A stretch of DNA of 64,000 bases from Diplolepis rosae (Eukaryota; Arthropoda; Insecta; Hymenoptera; Diplolepididae). The DNA is taken from NCBI GenBank assembly GCA_030998225.1, contig JAPYXD010000308.1, positions 630,001 to 694,000 on the forward strand, read 5' to 3'. Positions 34,601-49,600 of this stretch are shown here, piece by piece (positions within the stretch are counted from its first letter, which is position 1; each line of letters begins with the position of its first letter). A program made the position numbers and the translations under genes. The notes beneath the pieces were generated by a model. That model was not told where the DNA came from and made no database searches. It was given only the letters and a program-made list of their open reading frames with translations.

Positions 34601-37600
34601 GCCATATATGATATAATTCTCTAGTTGAAAATTCTCGGTCCTGAGCCCGGATTCTGTTTAAGAATACTCTAAAATATAAGGAACACCAACTTTCATGCAT
34701 TTATTCCTCTGTTACAGGCATGAAATTTAGGTTCGAAAACATGTTGAAAAATAAACGATCTTCGTCGTTAATGGGCTAAAGTCTTTAAATTGTATGGAAT
34801 TTTTCACCACATTTTCATACAATAGCTTATTATATCGTATATGAAAGACAGTTTTCTCTTTTATTAAATTATCCTTCTCGTATTCGCTAATCTGAAATTA
34901 GTGCTCTAAACTTCAAAAAGCTTTTTCTTTTCTTGTATGATGCAACACAAACGGACGTGTTTGACGCTCCGTTACAAGCTTACGGTCGCTATGTGATTTC
35001 AGCTTCAGAGCGCGAGTAGCAAGCGCATAGCCTCCCCCCACCTTTGCTTGCGCTTGGAAATTGGCTGTTTTCGCGCAGGGTCAACTTTATCAGTTGCTCA
35101 CAAGCAGGCTGTGGACACTCAATGCTTTAGAACTGAAGAAGGATAGACGTCGGTGGCGCCATCAAACGAGATCGCAAGTCTTTAAGATAAGATAATAGAT
35201 ATCCTTTAGATTATGAAATTAACACTTGAATCAAAATTTAGAATTAAATAGGAATACATAAATAATTATCCTAATAATTAATGTATTTCTATTTATTTTT
35301 ATATCAGTTTCTTCATAAACGAACACTATCGCTAGTACTGGATAAGACTATCCAGATAGATCATATATTAATCGAAGTAATGCGAAAGCGGTAATATCGA
35401 CTAATAATATGATAATACATATCTTAAAAACAACAGACAAACAATTTGCAAGAAATTACTTTTTGAAAAAAATCTTTGAAAAGTTGTAAGCCTCTTTCGG
35501 TATCTCGTATAATTTACCGAATATTTGAGGAAATATTGCAACATAATCATTAGGTCCTATAATACCTAGTAATGGACTGTCTTTATATTTCATATTGAAA
35601 AATAACATGATTCAGTTAAAAAAAATTATGTGGAAGTAGCATGCTTGGAAGCCTGGCAGATTTCATAATAAATTAGCCATTTGACAAATGTCTGCACATG
35701 TTTCAGGCATTTTTGGTATATGCAAATGGATTTCTTTCGAACGCTGGAAATTATAAGTCTTTTGGTGACAGCAAAATAATCCCCAACTTACCTAAAAACA
35801 AGTTCGAAGCTATAGTGCAAGCGTCTGTTGCTTATAAAAAGGAAACTAAATACTTGCAGCCCATCTGGAATAAAATAAAAGACGTCACTTACTTATTGGA
35901 AGGAAAGGTCAAGACTTTAGGTTTAGGAGAGAAGGGTATCACGACTTATTTCTCCTCAAATTGCTCGACAAAAGATGCAGATCTTGTTAATGAATTTATG
36001 CAGCAGAAAGGACTGGAATCCTATAATACTCGATGTTTTAAGACAACAGAAAATGGGATTAATGTTTATGAAATCCGATTAGCATCTGTCGAACTTGGGG
36101 AAGATCCAAAAGTAACCCTGCCCGTCGAAGCTTTCAAAGGTAACTTTTTTAATGACATTTTACGTTTTTATGTTAAAAATAGAACAAAATAAGAAATATT
36201 CAGTTTATGTTGATTAAAACTTATTATCATTTTAAGTAAAATAATTACCAACTGGAAGCTAATTAGACTTTAAAAAATACAAAATATTTAAACATGATTA
36301 AAAGATTGTCAAAAAAAAATTAATTTCAAACTCTAAAGGGAGATATCATAAAAAATCTTGCATTTTTTAAATTTATTTTACATGTATTTGAGAGTATAGA
36401 CACGCCTCATTTGAAAAATTTTGATTATTGGAAAAGATCCAAAAAAGTTTTTGAGTACGACTGTAATCGAAATTATTCTGTATGCTGGGAAGTTTGAAAA
36501 TCACTTTACACTTATTATTAAATTTATATTTAATAAACATTGCTTGAATGTTTCTGTACCAAAACTGAAGATAAATAAAATGCCTTAAGAGTGTCAACTT
36601 TCCCAAACGATAAATTACTCACATACTATCTGAAATGCCTAAAATGCTTTACTTTTACAGGAGCTCAATTTAAAATTACCAGAGGAGACTACAGTAAATT
36701 GCTGAAGTTAGTTGTCAAAAATCTTGAAAAGGCAAAGGAGTATGCTGCGAATGACACTGAAAAAAAAATGATAGAGAGGTATATTCTCCATTTCAAAACT
36801 GGATGCCTTGAAGAGCACAAGAATGGTTCTCGATTTTGGATCGAAGATAAGTCACCAGTTATAGAAACATACATCGGCTTTATCGAGACTTACAGAGATC
36901 CAGCTGGTCAAAGAGGAGAATTTGAAGCCTTCGTAGCAATAGTAAACAAAAAAATGTCTCAAAAGTTTTCTGATCTAGTAAGTAAAGCGGAAGAATTGTT
37001 GCCCAGATTGCCTTGGGGTCGAGATTTTGAGAAAGACAAATTTCTCAGACCTGATTTTACATCTCTCGATGTACTTACCTTTAGTGGGTCAGGTATTCCA
37101 GCTGGAATAAACATTCCAAATTATGACGACATTAGACAGTCTGAGGGTTTTAAAAATGTTTCGTTAGGAAACGTAATCCCAGCTAATACAAAGCTAGATG
37201 TGCTGCCGTTTTTATCTGATGAAGATCAGGCACTGATGCACAAGTACCGTGTCTCCAGTTTTGAAGTTCAAGTTGGCCTTCACGAACTCTTAGGTCACGG
37301 AAGCGGAAAATTGTTGAGGAATGATGCAGAAATTTTCAATTTCGATCATGAGAATATGATTAATCCACTTACGGGAAAACCGATTGACAAATATTTCCTA
37401 AAAGGTGAAACTTATGATTCGAAATTTGGCTCCTTGGGCTCAAGTTATGAAGAATGCAGAGCAGAGGCGGTTGGTCTCTATTTGAGTCTGGACAAAGACG
37501 TTTTGGAGATTTTCGGATACTCTGAGAATGAAGCTGATGATATTATCTATGTGAACTGGCTTTCACTTATATGGGCTGGTTGTGCTAAGGCCCTCGAAAT

Positions 37601-40600
37601 GTATGAGCCATCAACAAAAACATGGTTGCAAGCGCATTCTCAAGCGAGATTCGTTCTTATGAGAGTATGTCTAGAAGCTGGCGAGGACTTTGTTCAGATT
37701 AAGGAAACGGAACAAAACAAAAATTTAAGGTTAACTGTTAATAGAAGTAAAATTAATACAGTTGGAAGAAAAGCGGTTGGCGAGTTCTTAAAAAAGCTTC
37801 AAATTTATAAAAGTACTGGAGATATTGAGGAAGCTAAGAAAATGTACAATAATTACAGCGAAGTACTTGATTCTGGTCCACAACCATGGGCAAAATGGAG
37901 GGACATCGTTTTGTCACATAAACAACCTAGGAAGATATTTGTCCAGTCAAACACAATAGTCGATGGTGAGTTACGTTAAGGCCATTGATCAACTCGACCA
38001 CGAGACGTGGGTAATGGCAATCACAGTATGTTAGGTGGTTCAAAAAATCATAACTAAAGTGGATTTTCTGTACTAGATAGACGTAATTTGTAGACCCATA
38101 AAGACCTGCCTGGTACGAAAAATCTATGCTAGTTATTAATTGTTGAATAACCTCACATACTGTAATTGCAATTACCGACTACACGTGGTCTGGTTTATCC
38201 ATGACCTTAATAGAAATTTATATTTAGTTTAGAAAACATTTGTAGTTCTTAACCCTTTAAGGGCAAATTTATTTAAATATATTTATTTATTTAAATACAA
38301 ATTTTTTCGGGTTGATTTGAGCAATTTTTTTATTGCAAAACTTATGCTATTTGCAAAATTGAAAAGTTGCTCGAAACGTTTTGAAAAAATTCAGACGTAT
38401 TCTTTGACCAATTTTAAGAACTTTTTATTCTTGGTAATTTTCTCGGTTTGTTCATATTTTCTGACAAAAAAAATTCTGAATTTATTCGTGAAAATTTTGT
38501 AATTCGAGCGCCATTTTGTAAAGACAAAAGTGAAAAATTAATCTCTGAACCACACCTTCTTAAAGTTCAGACACTTATTCCACCGGTTAAAAATGTTCCA
38601 GGTCGGTGACAGACTGGGAAACCTTTCAAAACTCGCTTTCAAAAAAAAAGATCGAAAAAATCGTGCTTTTTTTTTTTAAACTGAATTTTTTTATAATTAA
38701 TAATTTTTTAGATAAATTTTGTATTTACCACCGGAAAGGGCACATCTTAAACTTCAAAAATATATTCCTCTCAATTTTTTCAGTCGCGAATAGCATAAGT
38801 TACACGGCCTCAAAGACCGGTGTATCGTTTATGCCATTTTGGCCCTTAAAGGGTTAAACCAAAAAAAAGGAAAAATTATCAGGATCAAGACACTATGAAA
38901 AAGTTATTGACTTAAAATACGGGCGCGCAAAACAGTTGATTGTGACATGTCTTAATCTCGTGCTGCAATTCGCACGAGTCAGGAACCACCTGTGCTCACG
39001 TGTATTACGTACTATTTTTTGCAACACCCTACCAAGAAAGTTGCACAAGAAATAGCAGAATTTTATCGTAATACTATAGACAAAAATAGTTGGAGGTACC
39101 CAGCTTCATTTGTCCGGCAGTCCCCACTTCGCAATCATTATATCAACGGTGCATAAAGTAACTACTTAATACATGTTTAAATATTAAGATTCACAGAAAA
39201 GAAACTTTAGGAATGGGAGTTTAAGATATATTTTTCATATCACATTATGGAAAGCTGCACTTTTTCTGCGCAATGTTAGTTTCTTCTGTAATTTTCCGAA
39301 ACTTGTAGCTGAAGTTTTATGCAGTTAGAAATTACTGAACATTCCGATGCCTGTATCTGGAAATTCTGAAACTTGCAACAGCAAAAACTTTACGTTCCAG
39401 GTAACTAGAATTTTATGCAGTTACATGTGAGTAAAAATGTTATAATTTTGTAATTCTGAGATGAATTTAATGGAAATTCAGTTGAGTTTCGTAATATTAT
39501 GAAAATTTTTAGAAAATTCAGTACACTTTTCGCAATTTTGATTCATGCTGACTTAAAAGTATCGTAAATTTCCTATAATTTTACGTTACCTTTGTAACAT
39601 AAAAATTTGGAAGATTTCCAAACGTTTCTAATAGTGCATGCAAACAATGTGGGAAGTTAGTTATTTCTACACTAAGTGGGACAGAAACATTGCCATACTT
39701 TTAGTATCTTTCCAGTCTTGCGTTGTGAGAGCCGAGAATAACTAAAATAGTATAACTAACGCCATCGGATGAAATGATTGTTAACTAAGATCTCCTTTTG
39801 GCGCTTCAATTATGGTCCTTTAACCGAAAAATTGCAGATTTATATAGATTATTCATTAAAAATAGTATGTGATCGCATGAGGACAAGGAATTTGCACTAG
39901 TGCTGGAAGCATTCCACTCTTGCAAAGTTCCTGTCTCCCCACTTGCATCATAATATATAATATTATTTTCTCGACACTAACATCGAAAATGGCGGCTTTC
40001 GTGACCTGTTAGGCATTGAGAAAATGGTATTATGCAGCAAACTGTGCTGTAATATTGCGAAACTAAAAAAACACATGGGCAAAGTAACTTACGCGCCTGT
40101 GATTGGTTGATAGATCAAAGACCTCGAAACCTTGCAAACTAAAAAAAAAAAAAGACAATGAAAAGAAAAGCGTATAGAATACAACTTCACAACGTTCAAG
40201 GTTTTGATAGCTTATAAAGCAGGTTAAAAATCAGTTGAATTTATCGATCGTTACGGAGGACGAAAATATTAACGATTCGATCATACTCAAATTAAACGCA
40301 GATGCGGTCATCATAATAACTTTCATTACATTATGCTTTTAAATAAATTTTTTTAACAATGTTTGCTCTGATGTTATTATTGTTTATTGATGAAAAATAA
40401 TGTTTTCTATTTTGAGAATTGTTTTCAGGCTGTCATTCTCGCGTTCGATAACACTCAATCGCGATCAATTCGGCCTCGTGCTGCCAACTTCACGTTCGTC
40501 TGCATTCGCTCACTTTCGCCTCTCTACGCGTAATGTACTATTTTCAACACCCATCCCTGAAGCTGCTTTTTCAAGCCAGTTAATAGTGTTCATAGAGACT

Positions 40601-43600
40601 TCTTTTGGTCAAGTTTATGGAAAAAATTACTTTATGCTTCGACAGACATTGCAGTATCACGATTACGGTGAGAGTTCTAATGGACGAAAAGAAGCTGAAA
40701 GAATGCATGAGTACCCCCAGATCATCAACCTTTTTAAAGGAACGTGATATTTAGTAAATTAGCAAATTTTATGGGGTTTAGGTATCTACTTATTTATGAC
40801 CAAGATATAGAGAATGTATTTTTCAAAATATGGGAAATGGTAGAGAAGATAAAAATGGACGTACTACTGTTGGCAAAAACTAAGGTGAATTTTCAATTTA
40901 AACTTCGCGGGCTAACCGATTCGGGCAAACTCTTTTATTTTTATGTTGGTCCTACTGTCGCTGACATCTGTGCCAAATTTTATGACAATGTCATCATTTG
41001 TTACATAGTTACACTTGTGTTTTCTAAAGGACTAAAAGTGATTTTTTCGATTTTTACAATGTCTGAATTTATTGAGCAAAGAAGTGCCATTAAATTTTGT
41101 TTGCGGAATGAAATTTCAGTTGCGGAAACGTTCAGAATGTTGCAGAAGGCCTTCGGTGATTTGACCATGTCGCAGAAAAATGTTTATAAATGGCACAAAG
41201 ATTTCAAAGAAGGCAGAGAACGTGTTGATGACTTGGAACGCCCCGGACGACCATCAACATCAACTGACGAGCAACATGTCAGTCAAATTAAAGAATTAGT
41301 GCACAAAAATCGTTGATTGACAATTAGATACCTTGCTGGCACTATTAGCATTTGGAGAGGATCACTCAATGCCGTCTCAAAATATATTTTGGGCAGACAA
41401 CTCGTGGTATTTGCATCACGATAATGTGCCGTCTCACACTGCACTCGTTCTTCGTGACCATTTATCCAAAAACTCAACGCATATCGTTCCACAACCACCA
41501 TATTCGCCTAATTTGGCTCCGTGTGACTTCTGGCTATTCTCCAAACTCAAAAAACCACTCCGAGGACACAATTTTGACACGATTGAAGAGATACAAGCCG
41601 AATCGAAGAAGGCTTTGAAGGCAATTCCGAAAATCGAATTTAACAAGTATTTCGACGATTGGAAAAAACATTGGCATAAGTGCCAATGAATGAAATTGAT
41701 TTGGATAAATAAATGAAGATTTTTCATTTTATTACAAAATTCACCTTAGTTTTTGCCCACAGTAGTATATAGACAACTTTCGGTTCAGAAAATTGAAAAA
41801 AAAAATCAATTTTAGAAAAATTTATCTGAAAATTTCATTATTATCAAAACCAGAAACAGTCTATCTATATCCGTTTTTATCTTCTCTGTCATTTCCTAAA
41901 TTAAATTTTTTTTTTATAAATGTATTTTGGATGTAAAAATTGGACCAAGTTGTTAACATGAACTTATTGCTTTTCTTGAGTACCACATGTCCTTAATATT
42001 ATGATGGAATTTTTCAACTACTATTACAACTTCTCAGTAGTGCCAACGATTAGGATGTTGCGAAAAATTGTATGTGATAAACGTACGCACAGATAAACAA
42101 TCACTGACTCGTGTGAATTATATCACTCGACTTCGGTTCATGAGGGTGACTTCACACTCCTTGCAATCGCATGTTTTGTGTAGTTGTATCTAACATAAAG
42201 ATGGAAACTGACCAACGTGACCGCGTCAATGACCGACATGACGCTCACTGACCGACGGTGACAGTCATATTGATCACAATCGACATATTCTTATTTTGAA
42301 TATATTATGATGTTCTGAATAATTATTTATGCATGAATCAATATTATACATCAATACAAATGTACACCTTAGTAGAATATGTTAGAAAAAAGCAAAATAT
42401 AGGTAATTCATCAAAAATTTGAGTTACCTTACAAATAGAGCACGAAACTGGCATTATTTTTCTAAGGAATTATATGGTAAGAAAATCAGTATGTGCAGCA
42501 TAACCTAAAAATGGAATGTCATGTTGGTTGAAATAAATTTTAGAAGAAAATATTTGAATAGATCACTTAAAATATACATTAAACGAAGAATGAGAACAAC
42601 CCTAAGTCAGAGCTGTAACTATATTACGCCCTCTCCCCCTGGGCGGGACGGAGTGTATATCTGTTTACAATTTCTCTAACTCTTCTATGTCGAAATCTAT
42701 ATCAAGGTCTATGCAGTCTTCCGTATTTACCCTATTTTCTATTTTGTCTAATTTTCCCTATTATTTTTGCCTATAACTTTTTCTAAATTTGTTTCTATTT
42801 TTGTGAACATTTTATTTACCAGGTCTAGAAGTATGAAACCGGAATTTTTTGCAAAAGTTACACGTCTGTTGCATGAAAATGATCAAAAATATTTTATTCG
42901 AAGTAATTTCCATTGCTATTTACACATTTTCCCACCTCTCCGGAAGGTGATGAATGCCACGCCAATAAAACTGGTCGTCTTTTAAATCAAACCAGTTATC
43001 CAGCCATTCTCGTACATTTTCGTACGAAGCGAAGCATTGTTCAGCGAGAGCGTGGCCCAGTGATGCGAACAGATGGTTATCCGACGGAGCCAAATCTGGA
43101 GAATAAGTGGCATGCGCCAGTATTTCCCAACTGAACGTCTCGATCGTTTCCTTTACCCGTTTCAGTGTCTCCAGAACGTGGGATTTTTCGGCCCCCACCA
43201 CGTTCCCATCTGGGAGAAACACATGCAAACGTGGCGTGTCAGTGTGTCGGCTCTGCTACACGCTGCGGTCACCAGCTTCGTGTAAAGCCGAAGGTGCACG
43301 AAGACGGACTTCGTTACAATGCTTGAGTTTTCAAGTTATTTTTAGATTTCACGCTTTCGTTTATCGAGTCGAAATTAAGAATTGTATTTTTCTCGAGTAC
43401 GTGCAAAAGAGGCGCGAAGCAGACGACGAATTTGAATATACGAAGTATATAGTTCAAGAAATAACACTTTTCTTCAATTTCTTGAAGAAAGTCTGCATGA
43501 AATAAACATCAGTATGATCTTGGAAATTTTCATGAGGATTTCAACACTTCAAAAATAAACTTTCAGTGAAATTTAGTGACAATAAATGTATAAAATTTGA

Positions 43601-46600
43601 ATCAATATATAATTTTCCATTCAAATTTATATACCTTTTACTAATTTTGTACATTTAACAATTTTTCAATTAGAACAATATTTTCTATCAAGATAAAATG
43701 AACATAAAATTCAAGTTCATAATTTATATTTTCAGTTATATGTTAGAAATATTTTCATCTCACATTTTTGTAGCCTAAGCACAAACTTTTCATTCCAAAA
43801 CTTAAAATCTCTACGGAAATGGAAAATTGTCTAATAGCAGTAGATAAATTAAAAAGCTAAAATATGTGTTTATTGGTATTTCCATATTAACATATAAATA
43901 TCAATCAACTTTAAATTTTACATAAAAATGTTCGTTCGAAGTGTTCAAATCTTGTTACAATTTGACAAGATTTTATGGAGGAGTGCAATCTTTTGGATGA
44001 AATATTTTGTAGTTCTTAATTTGTCTGTCCGTCTGAAATCGTAGTAAGATTTGAACAGTAAACAACAAATTTTCCAATAGAATTCAGGATCAATAATAAT
44101 TGATTCAGGAAATACTTCAACTCTGTAGAGCATTTTTGTATTTCGAATTCAAAATGTGTGCTTAAGCCACAAAAAGTAAGCTGAAAATGTAGATATAAAA
44201 CTAATTATGTCATGTTTATGTCTTCTTAATGGAAAATACTTTGCATATAATTCTCTAATTCGATATTTTTTTAATGTATGAACATTCAAGAAATTGATAA
44301 GTATTCCATCTTTTTATAGGAACTAAAAATTTCCGGATAATGCTTTGATTGAGAAAGCTAAAAATTTGTCAAATATTGATATAAATTGCAATTTTACAAT
44401 TGCATTATTCAAAAAGTTTCGGATTTTTTTAAAAACTGTACAAATTTCAAATATGAATCAGTCAAAATCTACTGATTATCAGTGAAATTTGACTGATTTA
44501 AATAACTAAAAACAGGTTACTGTGAGTCAGTCAAATTTCACTGATTACTTCAGTGAAAAGTAACTGATTTAACAGTGAAAAATATTGTTTCCACTGATGA
44601 TTCAGTGAAAAGGCAAATCACTGATTCAATCAGTGAAAATTTGACTGATTCAGATTTAGAGTGTGTACAAATTTCAAATATAAAGTGTACTCTGTACATT
44701 AATCAAACAAATTTAGAAGATGAATATTTTAATAAATATTCCTAAATATTATTGGAATATGATACATATCGATTTAGAAAAACTTCTTCAAAGTACTCAG
44801 ACATTTTTCTTATTTTACGACATTTTTGCACCATGTTTGACCTTTGGGTAGGATTCAAGAAAACAATTGTAGACATACTTTCATTACTTAGTAAAATACT
44901 ATGAAGACTCCTTTCCACATCACCACGGAGGTAGAGTTTAAGGCTCGTTTTTTTTACGTGGTATCCCCTGTAGGCCTAGTCCACGTCCTACGAAACGAAA
45001 AGGGTTTTTGCTTTCAAGCAAAAAGAAAAAAGGAAAAAAATGAAGCAAAGTGGTAAAAAACGCTACAAATGTAGCCCGTACTTCAGGCTTGCCCCTATCA
45101 AATGCCAGTATACGTCGAACAAAAATGTTTTGTTTTAAATCAAATAATGAAGAAGTTTGATTAATTCGGGATGATTTGGGGTGCTTGATTATTGTGAGTC
45201 CCCTTGCCTCTCACTTATACCCAAAGCGTGATATTACTCAATTTCAGTATGTTTTCTTACTCACAAAATAATAATTAAAACTAAACAATTTCCATACCCG
45301 AGGCACGCGAAGAAAGAATAAAGAACGTATCTCTGATATAAGAAATAAAATGTCATTATTTTGTGAGTAAGAAAGGGGTTTGAAATTGATTAACGCCATG
45401 CCTTGGCCATTAGAATTAATCCTCTCCTTCGTGAGCGAAGAGCGAGAAACCACTTTCCCTATCACTTTCTGCCATCTCATATAGATTTTCGGTCATTAAT
45501 TGCAAATGCTTCGAAGTCATGCTCGTTGTTCTGGCGGTTTCAGCTCTCGCCTTTAAGGCTGATCGAGTAACACAAATTGAGTTGACCGTCCTGTTTCCTA
45601 AGCGATTTCTTTTGGGAGTTTTCGCGTCCGTGAGCATGGAGAAACCTCGCTCCGCCTCAGCATTTGAATGAGGAAGACTCCGAACATGATTCAATACTGA
45701 GGTCAAATTTGGAAAAAGTTTTTCTCCTGTACTCGTCGAAGATACACTGATACTAGACCACATTTCGTCAAAAGATAAATTCGACCACTTTTCTTTGAGT
45801 TCCTGTCTGATTTTGAGTAAAGAATCCCACTCTTTTTGTACACCTATTCTATCAAACGACCCTAAATCTTGACAAACTTTCCAGACCCTAGGAAAAGTTT
45901 CGCTTCGATCAGCATAGAAAGCTACTTGAGGCCGGAAAACAGCAACGCAAGACAAAAAGATGTCATCAAAAGGAAGTCGATTGCGAATTTCTTCGCTTGC
46001 TGTGACATAAAATTTCAAGCAATTACGAAGAAATAGATCAACTTCTACTATTTGCAATTTCTTGTTTGTAAGTTGCTGCTGGAAATATTCTCGCGTTTCC
46101 TTACCAACGTCAATGTCTTGAAGCGGCTTTTGATTACTAGGATCTGCAAAGATAACATTTCTAATGATTTGAAAGAATAAATTCGGTTGAACAAGACCCT
46201 CTTTCAAATAACTGCTAAGAATCCATACGAAGAATTTAGCCGAGTTTGGCTGGAGTTCCTGAACCATTGTTTCGCGACTTTGAAATTTCGCATTGTATAC
46301 GTTGAACCTATTCAAAGTAAATTTCAAGAATAGGAAATATGCGAGTGTCAAAGGATTCTGCATTTTTCCTAACAAGTCTTTGGCCTTCTCTACCTTCTCA
46401 GATACGAGGACCCTAAGATACTGAAGAATAACTTCCCAATTCTTTATTATAATATCTATGCATCGATAGCGGACAAGCCAGTGAGTTTCAGAATGACTAG
46501 GAATTTTTTGATAGTCATTTCCTAATTCCAAAACAATCGATCGAAAAATAGCCGTTCGCTTGGAGCTAGCATTAAGAAAAGCTGGCAAATCTTTGATTAA

Positions 46601-49600
46601 ATCCTCTACATCTGGGATTGTGGCACAAGCATATTTTGCTACAATTGCTGACGAATGCGAGACACACGGGAAAACAATTAAACGGGGACTTTTTTCCTTT
46701 AATTTTGTTTTAAATGAGGACCTATTGCCGACCATCACCTGTGCATTATCACAAGCTAAAGCACAGATATTAGATAAAGGGATTTTCTGCCCGGACAATG
46801 CTTTTTCGAACGCATCAAAAATTTTAGAGGCAGAACAATCCGAAGCATTTACATTAATAAGCTGGAGCAATTCCACCCTGACAGAAAATGTCGTTGGCTC
46901 CACATATCGAACCATTAATGACAACCACTTTTCTAGAGTCCTGTCGGTCGTTTCGTCTTCGTACACTGAAAATGATTGCTTACGCAAAATATTTGCCATG
47001 CGATCAGTTTCAGCAGCACATACGACGTTATTTACAACTAGGACCAGTTTAGTGTGGCTCAATCTAACGTCTTTTAAAACCGAAGGTTCCATATCTTGGA
47101 AAAGTCCTATCAATTCTGATGAAATCGCGAATGGTAAATTATGCTCTACGAAAAATGTACTAATCCTAATCTCTGCTTCTTGTACTTTCTGTTTGAAAGT
47201 AACACTTTCCGGAATCGTGGAATTTGTGAATTCTGAAGGAGAAGAACTTGCTACACAAGGTTCAAGACTGTAAGAATTGGCAGTTACATTAGAAGAATTT
47301 TCACTTACTACTCCATAACATTCTAATTTATTTGAAAACTCTTGCTTCTTTCTGTGTGATAAAGATGCTTCATGCTTTTCAATTTTCCGATTTGCCACAT
47401 AGCAACGTTTTATTGCAAATTTTGCAATGAAATCTTGTTTCATCTGCTAATGTAACCACCCACTCTCTCCACGACGGAAATTCCTCAAACCATCCCAACT
47501 GAAAGTTTTTTGCATTTTTCATGACTTTTCTAGCGGGTTGACATTCGTTTGAACCACAGTTCAAACGGTGGTCAACCTTCGTTTGAACCTGGCTGTCCTT
47601 CAAAACACTCGAATTTGGGTCAACCGGATTACTCATTGTGAACAATAAATTATACGACGAAGGAAAACAGAATTATTTGAAAAGAATTAATAACTTTTTG
47701 GCTATTAATCTGATTGAGCTACAACTTTTCAGAAAACTTTCTTTACTAAAGTATTAAAATTTTTCTCCTGTAGATAGTTTCAGAAAATGTAGACACTTAA
47801 TACAATATTAATAAAATCGTAAAATTCTGAAAATTTGTTAAGCTAGCGCGAGTGGAAGTAGAGAAAACAATTTTTTTTTAAATGTACTTCTCCCAATTAC
47901 TTGAAAAATTAGAAGTTTTAAAAATTTTTGCAAAAGGAAAAACGATGTGCCTTGAAAGTGTGTACAAGTCCTTGAAATTCCAATTCGAACGATTTTTATA
48001 ATTAATTATCCTGTACATTTAAAGATACAATTTTTGTATTTGGAATAAGTTTTCTGCAATTACGAAAAAATTTATTTAGAGTACATAAAATTTATTGAAC
48101 TATTACTAGTAAACTCTACCTCCGTGGTGGTGTGGAAAGGAGTTTTATTTCAGAATATTTGGGATTCTCTAAGAATGAACCAGCTTTTTCATTTTAATAT
48201 TTCAAATGTGTTTTCTTTCTTTTATGTTTAAGGCAAAAACTAGATCTAAAAAAAGCAAAAAAACCTATTTCTCTAATTGCGTCCAAGATTAGAGCAGAAT
48301 CTATGCAACCGATTGTTGAAGGTTTTAAAAGTTTTCGCTTTAATTTAAAAAGCAAGTCTTCATAGTATTTTACTAAGTAATGAAAGTATGTCTACAATTG
48401 TTTTCTTGAATCCTACCCAAAGGTCAAACATGGTGCAAAAATGTCTGAGTACTTTGAAGAAGTTTTTCTAAATCGATATGTATCATATTCCAATAATATT
48501 TAGGAATATTTATTAAAATATTCATCTTCTAAATTTGTTTGATTAATGTACAGAGTACACTTTATATTTGAAATTTGTATACACTCTAAATCTGAATCAG
48601 TCAAATTTTCACTGATTAAATCAGTGATTTGCCTTTTCACTGAATCATCAGTGGAAACAATATTTTTCACTGTTAAATCAGTTACTTTTCACTGAAGTAA
48701 TCAGTGAAATTTGACTGATTCACAGTAACCTGTTTTTAGTTATTTAAATCAGTCAAATTTCACTGATAATCAGTAGATTTTGACTGATTCATATTTGAAA
48801 TTTGTACAGTTTTTAAAAAATCCGAAACTTTTTGAATTTAGTAGTTTATTTATAAAATTTGAGAATGTTGTAGTTGATATTTCTATATAGAACTTTAAGC
48901 ATTTATTGACATAAAATTTCATTTAAAGTTTCTTCTATCGGTATTCAAAACTTTCAACAATTTTGCAAGATCAGTCAAATGCAAAATTTGACAGAGTATT
49001 TAATCAAAATATTTACATTTATTTTTTAAATATTTTGAAAATAATTCGACTAAAATAATGATTAATAAGATCTTGTAACATTGTGGGAATATTGGAACGC
49101 TGCAAGATTAAATTTTAAGTACAATTTTCAATTAATGAATGTTTAAAGAATTGAGTGAAAGTAACAATTAAAAAATATTTTTACTTTATAAATTTGATTA
49201 AGTGCAGTAATAAGAAAATTTTGGCTTTCTATAAAGCATTTCATTTATCTGATTAAAAGTCTATGCATACGTCACTAAACGGTAAGATTAAAAAAAACTT
49301 TAAACTGTTTTTACCATCAATCTATGAATGTGGATTTTAAACCGTAATTTAATGTGTCTTATTTTTTTTTGATAAAATATTTTTAACATAATTTTTTGCT
49401 TACAGTAGCCGATTTACTCGATTAAAAATTGGTCAACTTGTATATTTCAAAATTCTGTAATAAAAGTATTTTCATATTATGTTTTTGTATCCTATGCGTA
49501 GAATTTTAATTTTAAAATTGAGATTTCTCACAAAGAAGAAAGATTGTCTTATTAAAGCAGTTTATTCCCAGAAATTAAAAATCATTTACTTAATATTTCG

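Larger units (their letters stand above)
40738..41992. mobile_element. Foldback TTAA MITE interrupted by a mariner
   Basis: TTAA at 40734-40737 and 41993-41996. The left part (40738-40863) and right part (41768-41992) match the arms of the foldback element at 55421-55774, for example ATAGAGAATGTA, CATGTCCTTAA and GTCTATCTA. The mariner 40864-41765 sits at the point GGACG-TA-TAGAC, where the intact relative has a single TA. Confidence 0.7.

Noticed and set aside
40400..40747. 115-codon + frame
   Set aside because: No recognised motif; overlaps the start of the foldback MITE.
43107..43505. 132-codon + frame and its relative in the - frame 50704-51456
   Set aside because: Both lie mostly in the hAT inverted-repeat arms; the longer one is open only because a mariner frame runs into the hAT end. 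No domain in the arm part.
46560..47273. 237-codon + frame
   Set aside because: Antisense to the hAT transposase, whose motifs are convincing on the - strand.
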